Below are positions 34,682 through 42,190 of a stretch of 64,000 nt of DNA, in pieces. Made by a program: the position numbers and the translations under genes. A model generated the notes under the pieces. It worked only from the letters and a program-made list of their open reading frames with translations, was not told the DNA's origin and did not search any database. The stretch's first letter is position 1, and every line of letters starts with the position of its first letter. Location of the stretch: contig NZ_LRML01000005.1 of assembly GCF_001647285.1 (NCBI RefSeq), positions 62,001-126,000 on the forward strand. Direction: 5' to 3'. Source of the stretch: Rufibacter roseus (lineage in GTDB: Bacteria > Bacteroidota > Bacteroidia > Cytophagales > Hymenobacteraceae).

Positions 34682-34723
34682 TCTGTTTCTGGCCTGTTTT
34701 CATGAAAACAGGCCAGAAACAGA
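34682..34723. repeat. interspersed palindrome copy 14 (perfect 42-base palindrome)
   Basis: The best copy of the family: every base pairs, with arm TCTGTTTCTGGCCTGTTTT and CATG at the centre. It lies between the divergent era and hemH promoters, so terminating either gene cannot be its purpose. Confidence 0.9.
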
Positions 34724-34795
34724 AATAAACGAGAATCATTTTGTGCAGTGACTTTTATCATATCACCGCCCAATGACCAATGCCTTTCAATTCCG

Positions 34796-34803
34796 TATCT
34801 TTG
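34796..34803 (+). promoter_or_regulatory. -7 box for hemH
   Basis: TATCTTTG, matching TAnnTTTG, 13 bases before ATG 34816. It argues against the earlier ATG at 34780, which would lie upstream of the transcript start. Confidence 0.6.
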
Positions 34804-34815
34804 CAATTCAATTAC

Positions 34816-35850
34816 ATGCTTATGACAAGTGGAGCCACTGGCAAAACCGGAGTATTATTAGTGAACCTGGGCACCCCAGATTCACCAAGCGTACCGCACG
34901 TACGCAAATATTTGAGAGAGTTTCTATTAGACAAGCGGGTGTTGGATATTCCTGCGCCTAACCGATACATGTTGGTGAACGGGATTATTGCCCCGTTCCG
35001 CGCCCCAAAGTCTGCCAAAGTATACAGGGAACTTTGGACTGAGCGCGGCTCTCCTCTGCTGTATCACGGTCTGGATTTGCAGAAACTGGTACAGGAAAAA
35101 CTGGGCAAGAGTTACCACGTGGCCTTTGGTATGCGCTACCAGAGCCCCAGCATAGAAAGTGCCTTGCAAGAACTACAAGACAAGGTGGTTGACCGCATAA
35201 TTGTGTTGCCTCTGTTTCCGCAGTATGCCTCGGCCAGTACGGGTTCAGTGCAAGAGAAGGTGATGGAACTGGTGAGCAAATGGGAAGTAATTCCGGACTT
35301 AAAGTTCATCAGCACGTTCTGCAACCACCCCGGCTTTATTGGCACCTTTGCCGAAATTGCCCGCCAGCACATGGCCAAGCGCGATTATGATCATGTTGTG
35401 TTCAGCTACCACGGCCTGCCAGAGCGACAAATTTTGAAGGCCAGCACCAAGGGCTATTGCCAATTGGGCGCTTGCTGCAATACATACCACAGCCGCAACC
35501 GTTACTGTTACCGTGCCCAATGCTTTGAGACATCACGTCAATTGGCCAAAGCGCTGAACATTCCGGAAGATAAATATACCGTTTCGTTTCAATCGCGCTT
35601 GGGCAAAGACCCTTGGCTGAAACCTTACACTGATTTTATTTTGAAAGATTTGGCCGCCGCCGGCGTGAAGAGTGTTCTAGCCTTTAGCCCCGCCTTTGTG
35701 GCCGACTGCCTTGAAACCACTATTGAGGTGGGTCAGGAATTCAAAGAGGAATTTGAAGCCGCCGGAGGAGAACATTGGCAACTGGTGGAAAGCTTGAACA
35801 CGCACCCTATGTGGGTAGAAGCCGTGACGCAGATGGTGCAGGAAGCTTAA
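34816..35850 (+). CDS. hemH: ferrochelatase HemH
   Basis: A 344-residue enzyme that inserts iron into protoporphyrin IX, the last step of protoheme synthesis. It shows VLLVNLGTPDSPSVPHVRKY at the N-terminus, the catalytic-histidine motif FSYHGLPERQ, and FVADCLETTIEVG with the metal-site glutamate. A cysteine cluster around KGYCQLGACC and CYRAQC is typical of the Bacteroidota branch. I choose ATG 34816 (or 34822) over 34780 because a promoter -7 box at 34796-34803 would make the longer start impossible. A half-array of heptamers follows the stop. Confidence 0.93.
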   Translation: MLMTSGATGKTGVLLVNLGTPDSPSVPHVRKYLREFLLDKRVLDIPAPNRYMLVNGIIAPFRAPKSAKVYRELWTERGSPLLYHGLDLQKLVQEKLGKSYHVAFGMRYQSPSIESALQELQDKVVDRIIVLPLFPQYASASTGSVQEKVMELVSKWEVIPDLKFISTFCNHPGFIGTFAEIARQHMAKRDYDHVVFSYHGLPERQILKASTKGYCQLGACCNTYHSRNRYCYRAQCFETSRQLAKALNIPEDKYTVSFQSRLGKDPWLKPYTDFILKDLAAAGVKSVLAFSPAFVADCLETTIEVGQEFKEEFEAAGGEHWQLVESLNTHPMWVEAVTQMVQEA

Positions 35851-35855
35851 CTATT

Positions 35856-35885
35856 AGACACAAGACGTAAGATTTAAGACACAAG
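35856..35885. repeat. half-array of heptamers after hemH
   Basis: Four AGACNNA-type heptamers plus AG, starting five bases after the hemH stop. No inverted partner is present; a large terminator stem follows instead. Confidence 0.75.
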
Positions 35886-35942
35886 CATTCATAAAAGAGA
35901 GAAGCCCCGGCTGTTGCCGGGGCTTCTCTCTTTTATGAATGC
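35885..35942. terminator. very long bidirectional terminator
   Basis: A perfect 26-base stem (arm begins GCATTCATAAAAGAGAG and ends CCCCGG) with a six-base loop, between the convergent hemH and LOG-family genes. A- and T-rich outer arms allow termination both ways. Confidence 0.85.
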
Positions 35943-35981
35943 TGTTTTCGGCCTGTTTTTTTGAAAAAGATGCCGAAAACA
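35942..35981. repeat. interspersed palindrome copy 15
   Basis: CTGTTTTCGGCCTG and ATGCCGAAAACAA arms. It starts six bases past the LOG-family stop on the minus strand and leads into the long terminator. Confidence 0.75.
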
Positions 35982-35987
35982 AAAAAA

Positions 35988-36569
35988 TTAAATCCGCCGG
36001 AAGTCTACCCAATCTTCTGAGACAGTAGCAGCTTTCTGGAGCAACTGTTCTAAGAGGTTTTCGCCTTGGTCGGCAACCAACACATTGGCACGCTGCCCTG
36101 GCTTCAGAAAACCTTCTGCTACTGCGTGGTCTAGCATTTGCAGGAACGGATTGAAGTAGCCGTTCACGTTGAAGAGCGCGAATGGCTTTTGGATAATACG
36201 TATCTGGTTCCACGTCACTATCTCGCAGAATTCATCAAACGTCCCGAAGCCGCCTGGCATGGCAATAAACGCATCAGACTCTGCGGCCATCAAGGCTTTG
36301 CGTTCGTGCATGGTTTGCACCACGTGCAGTTTGGTCAGTCCGGTATGCGCTACTTCCATGTCTACCAAGCTCTGCGGAATTACGCCTACCGCCTCGCCGC
36401 CACCGGCTAAAACCGCATCGGCAATCACGCCCATTAAACCCACTTTACCGCCGCCATACACCAGCCTAATGCCTTTTAGGGCAAACAATGTACCTAAGGT
36501 ATGCGCAGCCTCACGGTAAACAGGATTATGGCCGCTCTGGGCGCCGCAGAAAATAGCAATACTTTTCAT
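35988..36569 (-). CDS. LOG-family protein (TIGR00730; nucleoside 5'-monophosphate phosphoribohydrolase type)
   Basis: A 193-residue Rossmann-fold protein. IAIFCGAQSGHNPVYREAA opens the fold, VYGGGKVGLMGVIADAVLAG follows, and the catalytic signature PGGFGTFDEFCEIVTW has the PGGxGTxxE pattern of cytokinin-activating and nucleotide 5'-monophosphate ribohydrolases. The start at 36569 (MKSIAIF) is favoured because a TATCTTTG -7 box lies at 36597-36604, inside the longer frame. Its physiological substrate is not determined. Confidence 0.88.
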   Translation of the reverse strand: MKSIAIFCGAQSGHNPVYREAAHTLGTLFALKGIRLVYGGGKVGLMGVIADAVLAGGGEAVGVIPQSLVDMEVAHTGLTKLHVVQTMHERKALMAAESDAFIAMPGGFGTFDEFCEIVTWNQIRIIQKPFALFNVNGYFNPFLQMLDHAVAEGFLKPGQRANVLVADQGENLLEQLLQKAATVSEDWVDFRRI

Positions 36570-36596
36570 GTGGAACAGGTAAAGAAGTAGAAATAC

Positions 36597-36604
36597 AAAG
36601 ATAC
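36597..36604 (-). promoter_or_regulatory. -7 box for the LOG-family gene
   Basis: Minus-strand TATCTTTG, with a possible TTG -33 element about 17 bases upstream. Confidence 0.6.
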
Positions 36605-36636
36605 AAAAGCTCAGCAGGTTCAATTCTCCGTCTTCC

Positions 36637-36680
36637 TTCTGTTTTTGACCTGTTTTCAGAAAAACAAGTTAAAAACGCAG
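36637..36680. repeat. interspersed palindrome copy 16
   Basis: CTGTTTTTGACCTG and AAGTTAAAAACGCAG arms around TTTTCAGAAAA. Confidence 0.7.
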
Positions 36681-36721
36681 CGTCGTTACCCTGCAACGAC
36701 ACCACCTCTACACCTCCTACC

Positions 36722-36840
36722 GCAAGTTTAGCGCTAGCGTAACTTGTGGTTCATTTGGAGAAAGTTTTAAAACTTTCATGGCTTCCGATACGCAAGTTGA
36801 AAACTTGCGCCATGCTAGCTCCAAGTTGAAACCTTGAAGC
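36722..36840. repeat. block of clustered small hairpins
   Basis: About 120 bases packed with palindromes: GAAAGTTTTAAAACTTTC (36760-36777, perfect), CGCAAGTT paired with AACTTGCG (36791-36809), and an imperfect CGCAAGTTTAGCGCTAGCGT fold at the left. It contains no credible gene. It differs from the main palindrome family. Confidence 0.6.
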
Positions 36841-36846
36841 AGGGAC

Positions 36847-36892
36847 TTTCTGTTTTCAGTCTGTTTTTCAGAAAACAGACTGAAAACAGAAA
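36847..36892. repeat. interspersed palindrome copy 17
   Basis: Two perfect 21-base arms (containing CTGTTTTCAGTCTGTTTT) with only four unpaired central bases. It directly adjoins a terminator stem. Confidence 0.85.
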
Positions 36893-36917
36893 CGGGAGCC
36901 ACAACCGCAGCTCCCGT
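36892..36917 (-). terminator. hairpin terminator downstream of proS
   Basis: An eight-base stem (ACGGGAGC and its complement) about 60 bases past the proS stop. T-rich sequence follows on the plus side, so minus-strand function is only probable. Confidence 0.55.
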
Positions 36918-36975
36918 CTTTTATTTAAAACGAAGGAGATTTTTTCACATCTCCTCAATTCCAAATCATTTAATT

Positions 36976-38454
36976 CTAATAAGCTCTGGCAAAGTACACT
37001 CTACGTTTAGATGGCTGACCGGTCACCATATCCACACCGTCTTCCTCTGGGGTATCTAAGGCAATACAACGGATGGTGGCTTTGGTTTCCTCCTTAATTC
37101 GCTCTTCAGTTTCTGGCGTGCCGTCCCAGTGGGCTAAGATAAAACCAGGCTTCTCGTCCAGAATACGCTTGAACTCGTCGTAAGAATCAACTTTGGTGGT
37201 GTTGGCTTCTCTAAAATTCAGCGCTTTCTGGAAGATATTTTCCTGTATCTCGTCCAGCAGCGCTGGCACCAGATTCACCAGGTCATCAAACTGCTGCGAA
37301 GATTTTTCTTTGGTGTCGCGGCGGGCTACTTCGGCGGTGCCGTTTTCTAGATCACGACCACCAATGGCGATACGAACTGGTACTCCTTTCAGCTCCCACT
37401 CGGCAAACTTGAAGCCGGGACGCTCAGTATCGCGGTTATCATATTTCACTGAAATACCTTTAGCTTCCAGCTGCTTCTTCAGAGCCAGTACTTTCTCGGA
37501 GATTTGCGCCAGTTGCTCTTCACCTTTGTAGATGGGTACAATCACCACCTGAATTGGGGCCAATTTTGGAGGAAGCACCAAGCCTTCATCATCAGAATGC
37601 GCCATGACCAGAGCACCCATCAAACGGGTACTCACGCCCCATGAAGTTCCCCATACATATTCCAACCCACCTTCTTTGGTGGCAAACTTCACGTCAAACG
37701 CCTCGGCAAAGTTCTGGCCCAGAAAGTGAGACGTACCAGCCTGCAATGCCTTACCATCTTGCATCAAGCCTTCAATGCAGTACGTGTCCAGAGCCCCGGC
37801 AAAACGTTCATTCGGGGTTTTCTTGCCACGCACCACCGGCAAGGCTAAAAAGTTCTCGGCAAAGTCAGCATATACGTGCAGCATCTGCTCTGTTTCGGCA
37901 ATAGCCTCCTGGGCGGTGGCGTGGGCAGTGTGGCCTTCTTGCCATAAGAATTCCGCCGTGCGCAAAAACAGGCGGGTACGCATTTCCCAGCGCACTACGT
38001 TAGCCCACTGGTTTATGAGCAAGGGCAGGTCACGGTAGCTCTGAATCCAACCTTTGTAGGTGTTCCAGATAATGGCTTCTGAAGTAGGGCGCACAATCAA
38101 TTCCTCTTCCAGACGGGCATTAGGGTCTACGCGAAGCTTACCTGGCTTGTCAGGATCATTTTGCAGGCGGTAATGGGTAACCACGGCGCATTCTTTGGCA
38201 AAGCCCTCGGCGTTCTGCTCTTCGGCCTCAAATAAACTTTTGGGCACAAATAGGGGAAAATATGCGTTAGAGTGTCCTGTAGCTTTAAACATATCATCTA
38301 ATATGCGCTGCATCTTCTCCCAAATGGCATATCCGTATGGTTTGATGACCATACAGCCCCGAACGGCAGAGTTCTCTGCCAAACCGGCCTTTTTCACTAA
38401 TTCATTGTACCACAGCGAATAATCCTCGCTCCGTTTTGGCAACCCTTTGCTCAT
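36976..38454 (-). CDS. proS: prolyl-tRNA synthetase
   Basis: A 492-residue class II synthetase of the short, archaeal/eukaryote-like ProS type without the editing insertion, normal for Bacteroidota. It shows [52 protein letters not shown] (motif 2), [14 protein letters not shown], and a C-terminal anticodon-binding domain ending in a Tyr. The start at 38454 ([13 protein letters not shown]) is the family N-terminus; the 34 extra codons upstream show no family similarity. Confidence 0.95.
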   Translation of the reverse strand: MSKGLPKRSEDYSLWYNELVKKAGLAENSAVRGCMVIKPYGYAIWEKMQRILDDMFKATGHSNAYFPLFVPKSLFEAEEQNAEGFAKECAVVTHYRLQNDPDKPGKLRVDPNARLEEELIVRPTSEAIIWNTYKGWIQSYRDLPLLINQWANVVRWEMRTRLFLRTAEFLWQEGHTAHATAQEAIAETEQMLHVYADFAENFLALPVVRGKKTPNERFAGALDTYCIEGLMQDGKALQAGTSHFLGQNFAEAFDVKFATKEGGLEYVWGTSWGVSTRLMGALVMAHSDDEGLVLPPKLAPIQVVIVPIYKGEEQLAQISEKVLALKKQLEAKGISVKYDNRDTERPGFKFAEWELKGVPVRIAIGGRDLENGTAEVARRDTKEKSSQQFDDLVNLVPALLDEIQENIFQKALNFREANTTKVDSYDEFKRILDEKPGFILAHWDGTPETEERIKEETKATIRCIALDTPEEDGVDMVTGQPSKRRVYFARAY

Positions 38455-38657
38455 TTTTTGTATCTTTGATAAAGAGGAATATATAAGAAACTCAATAGAA
38501 GCGGCACAGAATTTGCTTGTTAATAATTTAAACAGAACTATACCTTTTCGGCTCAAAAATACGTTAATATATCATAATAGAAACGTTGGCGAACCGGATA
38601 CTCGTGTAACTGGCTGCGTGAACTGATTTGGCATCCCTAACCAACAACTCAACACAC

Positions 38658-39764
38658 ATGAATAATTATATAAAAAAACTGTACTTGTTGCCTCTGCTGG
38701 GCTTTTTAACGGCAGGCTGCAGTACATCTTCTTATTTACAGAGCAGTGAGGTAGATGACGTTTACTTTTCTTCTTCAGATAAAGTAACCTACTCAGAACC
38801 TGAATATGCTCCTGCGTCAGAAGAGGTACAATTGGCCGACGGCAGCTATTCTGAAAACATTGAAGGGCGCGTAAGTGACCCGGAAACGTACGCAGAGCGC
38901 CGCGAGCGCACTCCTTACCAATATTCTTATTACGACGCTCCTTTCGGAAACCCGTTTTACGCTTATCATGATCCTTTCTACTTCCCTGGGCGCTACTACT
39001 CAAGAGCGGCCATGATGAGTCCTTGGATAGACCCATGGTATGATCCTTTCTATGGCCCAAGCATGGCTATGATGTATGATCCATTCTGGCCACGCTATGG
39101 CACCGGAATGTCAGTATCAATTGGCATTGGCTGGGGACGCGCTTACAACCCTTGGGGCTACGGCTACGGCATGTATAACCCTTACCGTTATGGCGGCTAT
39201 TATGGCGGAGGTTACTACGGAGGCTTCAACGACTTTTACAGAAGCCCAGTTGCAGCACGCAGAGTGCATTATGCACCTAGAAATGACAGAGGCTCTAATG
39301 TGAGCCATAACCCTAATATCTCAAGAGACGGACGCAACAGTGTAATTGCAAACGAAGGAAGAAGGTCAAGGTCTGGCAACACCAGCTCACCAGGGCAAGT
39401 AAACAGGCCAAGAAGCACCGCAGGTCAGGCTTATCCGGAGGGGACTTCTACTCAGCCAGCGCGTACCAGAAGAAGCACTATCTCTCCAGCTCCGGCCAGA
39501 AGCAGGGAAGTGATCCAGCCTAGCCGCTCAAGCGGAGGGTCTTCTACCCCGCCACCAACCAGACGCAGAAGAGATTCGCCAAGTGCCGCTTCTTCACGCT
39601 CTGAAACAAGACAGCCTACTCCGCCACGTTCATCTTATGAGCCTAGCCGCTCGTCTTATGAACCAAGCCGGTCTACTTACTCTCCACCCGCTTCTTCTGG
39701 CAGCAGCGGAAGAAGCTCTGGCTCTAGTTCAGGGTCAAGCTCCGGTCGTCGGGGCAGAAACTAA
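38658..39764 (+). CDS. low-complexity surface lipoprotein
   Basis: A 368-residue lipoprotein. ATG 38658 gives MNNYIKKLYLLPLLGFLTAGC, with lipobox TAGC. Residues ~80-210 are a Tyr/Gly/Pro/Phe-rich region (YDPFYGPSMAMMYDPFW, then YGYGMYNPYRYGGYYGGGYY), and residues ~210-368 are a Ser/Arg/Pro-rich tail with repeated SYEPSR units. The composition suggests a disordered, surface-exposed or sticky protein. It lies 23 bases before a FadL-like outer-membrane protein gene and is probably co-transcribed with it. Function is unknown. Confidence 0.75.
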   Translation: MNNYIKKLYLLPLLGFLTAGCSTSSYLQSSEVDDVYFSSSDKVTYSEPEYAPASEEVQLADGSYSENIEGRVSDPETYAERRERTPYQYSYYDAPFGNPFYAYHDPFYFPGRYYSRAAMMSPWIDPWYDPFYGPSMAMMYDPFWPRYGTGMSVSIGIGWGRAYNPWGYGYGMYNPYRYGGYYGGGYYGGFNDFYRSPVAARRVHYAPRNDRGSNVSHNPNISRDGRNSVIANEGRRSRSGNTSSPGQVNRPRSTAGQAYPEGTSTQPARTRRSTISPAPARSREVIQPSRSSGGSSTPPPTRRRRDSPSAASSRSETRQPTPPRSSYEPSRSSYEPSRSTYSPPASSGSSGRSSGSSSGSSSGRRGRN

Positions 39765-39787
39765 ACCTACCACCTTCTCAATCTAAC

Positions 39788-41272
39788 ATGAAACGATATA
39801 GCTTTCTTTTGGCCTGCCTGGCGTTGCTAGGCAGTGCCGGGAAGGGCTTTGCCCAAAATGAGGTAGATGTCCTTCGGTATTCTAGAACCGATTTTGGCGG
39901 CACCGCCCGCACTATGGGTTTTGGCGGTGCTAACGTAGCCTTGGGCGGCGATGCTACTTCCATTCATTCAAACCCTGCCGGCTTAGGCTTGTTCCGCCGC
40001 TCAGAGATTACAGTCTCTGCAGGTATCAACTTCAATGAGATCAACAGTGAGGTGTATGGCACTTCTGCCATGAACAGCCGTAACAACCTTAATATTCCAT
40101 CTTTTACAGCGGTTTTCTCTAATCGCAAAGCCGATGAAGACGAAGGTGACTGGCGCGGCGGCTCCTTTGGAGTTTCCTTTAACCGCATCAATAACTTCAA
40201 CAGAAACCTCTTTTACCAAGGCACAGCTCCTGAAATGGGCATGCGCTTAGGTGAGTATGCTGCCCAACGGGCTAATGCCGTTGGCTTAACTTCAAACTCA
40301 ATTCAAGAGCTAGCGTTTGAGACGTATCTGATTGATGAAGATGATTTAGGCTATTTCTCGCCTAATCTTAGCGTGACCAATCCTTTTCAGGAAACTATTC
40401 AATCAAGTGGGGCGCAGAACCAATGGGACTTCTCGTATGGCGCCAGCTATCGTGATAAGATCTTTGTGGGGGCGTCTTTGGGTTTAACCACTCTGAGGTA
40501 TAAACACATCAGAAGATATTCAGAAACTAACCCTGCCTCTGATATTTCTGATCTTACCCTTAGAGACGAGTTGTTAACGGAAGGTTCAGGCATTAACTTA
40601 AAAGTAGGCGCTATTTTCAGGCCTTCTGATGCGTTACGCTTAGGCTTTAGTTTTCAAACACCTACTTGGCATACCCTCAACGACCGGTACAGCACTAGCT
40701 TAGCCGTTAATTTCACACAAGAGCCTGATGCCGGGGCTTCGCTGAATCAATATTGGGATACTGACCTAGGGGAGTATGAATATAGCTTGACCACCCCATT
40801 AAGAGCAAATGGCGGCGCGGCTGTTTTCTTTGGCAAAAACGGATTTATCACTGCTGATGTAGAATATGTTGACTACAGCAATGGAAAATTAAATGCCAAT
40901 GATTATGCTTTCCCAAATGAAAACATGACTACTCGCAATACCTACCAAAGCGCTTTGAATTATCGTTTAGGTGGTGAGGCCCGTTTAGATGTTTTCAGAC
41001 TTAGAGCCGGTTATGCCCTCTACGGTGATCCGTTCAGAGATAGTGAAATTAATCAGGCAAAAACCTTTTTAACCGGAGGTATTGGTTTACGCCAAGAAAA
41101 TTATTTCATTGATGCAGCCATAGTATTCAGCAAGTACAATAGTGTGTACTCACCATATTCCAATGCTGAAATTAATGACCCTAACTCAGAGTACTATAAC
41201 CTTACTACTCCAGTAGTCACCAGCAAGAACGAAAACACTAACTTCTTAGTCACTTTCGGCTGGAACTTCTAA
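39788..41272 (+). CDS. OmpP1/FadL-family outer-membrane protein
   Basis: A 494-residue outer-membrane barrel protein. The signal peptide (first ~22 residues, ending GFAQ) is followed by GGTARTMGFGGANVALGGDATSIHSNPAGLG, the opening segment of the OmpP1/FadL group, whose NPAG motif marks the N-terminal hatch. Many amphipathic strands follow, ending NTNFLVTFGWNF. Relatives move hydrophobic compounds across the outer membrane; the substrate is unknown. A possible link with the beta-oxidation genes at 18-26 kb is speculation. Confidence 0.82.
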   Translation: MKRYSFLLACLALLGSAGKGFAQNEVDVLRYSRTDFGGTARTMGFGGANVALGGDATSIHSNPAGLGLFRRSEITVSAGINFNEINSEVYGTSAMNSRNNLNIPSFTAVFSNRKADEDEGDWRGGSFGVSFNRINNFNRNLFYQGTAPEMGMRLGEYAAQRANAVGLTSNSIQELAFETYLIDEDDLGYFSPNLSVTNPFQETIQSSGAQNQWDFSYGASYRDKIFVGASLGLTTLRYKHIRRYSETNPASDISDLTLRDELLTEGSGINLKVGAIFRPSDALRLGFSFQTPTWHTLNDRYSTSLAVNFTQEPDAGASLNQYWDTDLGEYEYSLTTPLRANGGAAVFFGKNGFITADVEYVDYSNGKLNANDYAFPNENMTTRNTYQSALNYRLGGEARLDVFRLRAGYALYGDPFRDSEINQAKTFLTGGIGLRQENYFIDAAIVFSKYNSVYSPYSNAEINDPNSEYYNLTTPVVTSKNENTNFLVTFGWNF

Positions 41273-41277
41273 ATTAT

Positions 41278-41314
41278 GTTTTGGTCTGTTTTTCTGAAAA
41301 CAGACTAAAAACAG
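41278..41314. repeat. interspersed palindrome copy 18
   Basis: GTTTTGGTCTG and CAGACTAAAAACAG arms, starting six bases after the FadL-like stop and followed directly by a terminator. Confidence 0.8.
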
Positions 41315-41320
41315 AAAAAG

Positions 41321-41351
41321 AAAGGCCGCCTCTGCTTCAGGGGCGGCCTTT
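41321..41351. terminator. bidirectional terminator
   Basis: A ten-base GC-rich stem (AAAGGCCGCC and its complement) with an 11-base loop and a following T-run, between convergent genes. Confidence 0.85.
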
Positions 41352-41400
41352 CTTTTTTGTAAGATATAAAGAAGAAACTAATCCATTCTGCAAATTCTCT

Positions 41401-42144
41401 CTACTTACAGTGCTTCTTAAGAAGCTCATTCGCGCTTTCATCACCTAAGCTTAAAGCTTTCTGCCAATCAGCGCATGCATTAGGCACCATTTTTAGCTTA
41501 TTATAGGTATTGCCTCGGCTTATATATCCAGCCGCATACTCTGTCAGCCCCTCAAAATATTCGTTGCCATTCAACACCACGTTGTAATCTTGCAGGGCAC
41601 CTGTATGATCACCAGCAGCAGATCTTGCCAATCCACGGCGATAAAATGCTATTACATCTTCTGGAGTATTATCAATCACCACTGAAAAATCCTGAATGGC
41701 ACCTGAGTAATCTTTCATGGCAAATTTGACTTCTCCACTCAAAAAATTACCGGCTACATGATCAGGATTTAACCGCAACAGCGTGGCCGCATCACCTTGT
41801 GCCGCTTGGTAATTTTTTAGATCATAGTTTAACTGTGCCCTTTCAAAATAAGCATTTTCGTTAGCCGGGTCTAATTCAATGGCTTTACTGAAATCTTGCT
41901 GTGCTCCTTGAAAATTCTCTTGCTCCAGTTTATTTCTGCCGCTTTCTATGAAAGAATCTGCTGTGCTTGCCTTCTTAGCGTCGTTCAAGTCAAATGTATC
42001 TGCTGCGGTATGTGAGGCAGAATCTTGAATTCCTTCTCCAGTATTACGCGCTACAGGCTTCTCCTCAACGTGAGGTCTCTTTGGAAGGCAGCTAGCTCCC
42101 ATAAGGGCACATGTAAGAAAGAGTAGCGAAATTTTATGCTTCAT
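41401..42144 (-). CDS. TPR-repeat lipoprotein
   Basis: A 247-residue lipoprotein: signal MKHKISLLFLTCALMGASC with lipobox GASC, a ~50-residue Ser/Asp-rich linker, then about five tetratricopeptide repeats (FSKAIELDPANENAYFERAQ is a clear one) to the C-terminus. It is probably periplasmic, membrane-tethered and involved in protein-protein contacts. It is next to, and on the same strand as, the T9SS cargo gene upstream. Confidence 0.82.
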   Translation of the reverse strand: MKHKISLLFLTCALMGASCLPKRPHVEEKPVARNTGEGIQDSASHTAADTFDLNDAKKASTADSFIESGRNKLEQENFQGAQQDFSKAIELDPANENAYFERAQLNYDLKNYQAAQGDAATLLRLNPDHVAGNFLSGEVKFAMKDYSGAIQDFSVVIDNTPEDVIAFYRRGLARSAAGDHTGALQDYNVVLNGNEYFEGLTEYAAGYISRGNTYNKLKMVPNACADWQKALSLGDESANELLKKHCK

Positions 42145-42190
42145 AAATAAGCTAGCTTACAGATTTAAAAATTACTAACAGCAGCCAAGG

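Noticed and set aside
36717-36902. 61-residue minus-strand frame.
   Set aside because: It runs through the hairpin block and a palindrome copy, so its sequence is explained by the repeats and not by coding.
38572-39060. 162-residue minus-strand frame.
   Set aside because: It is antisense to the start of the low-complexity lipoprotein gene and has no protein-like composition.
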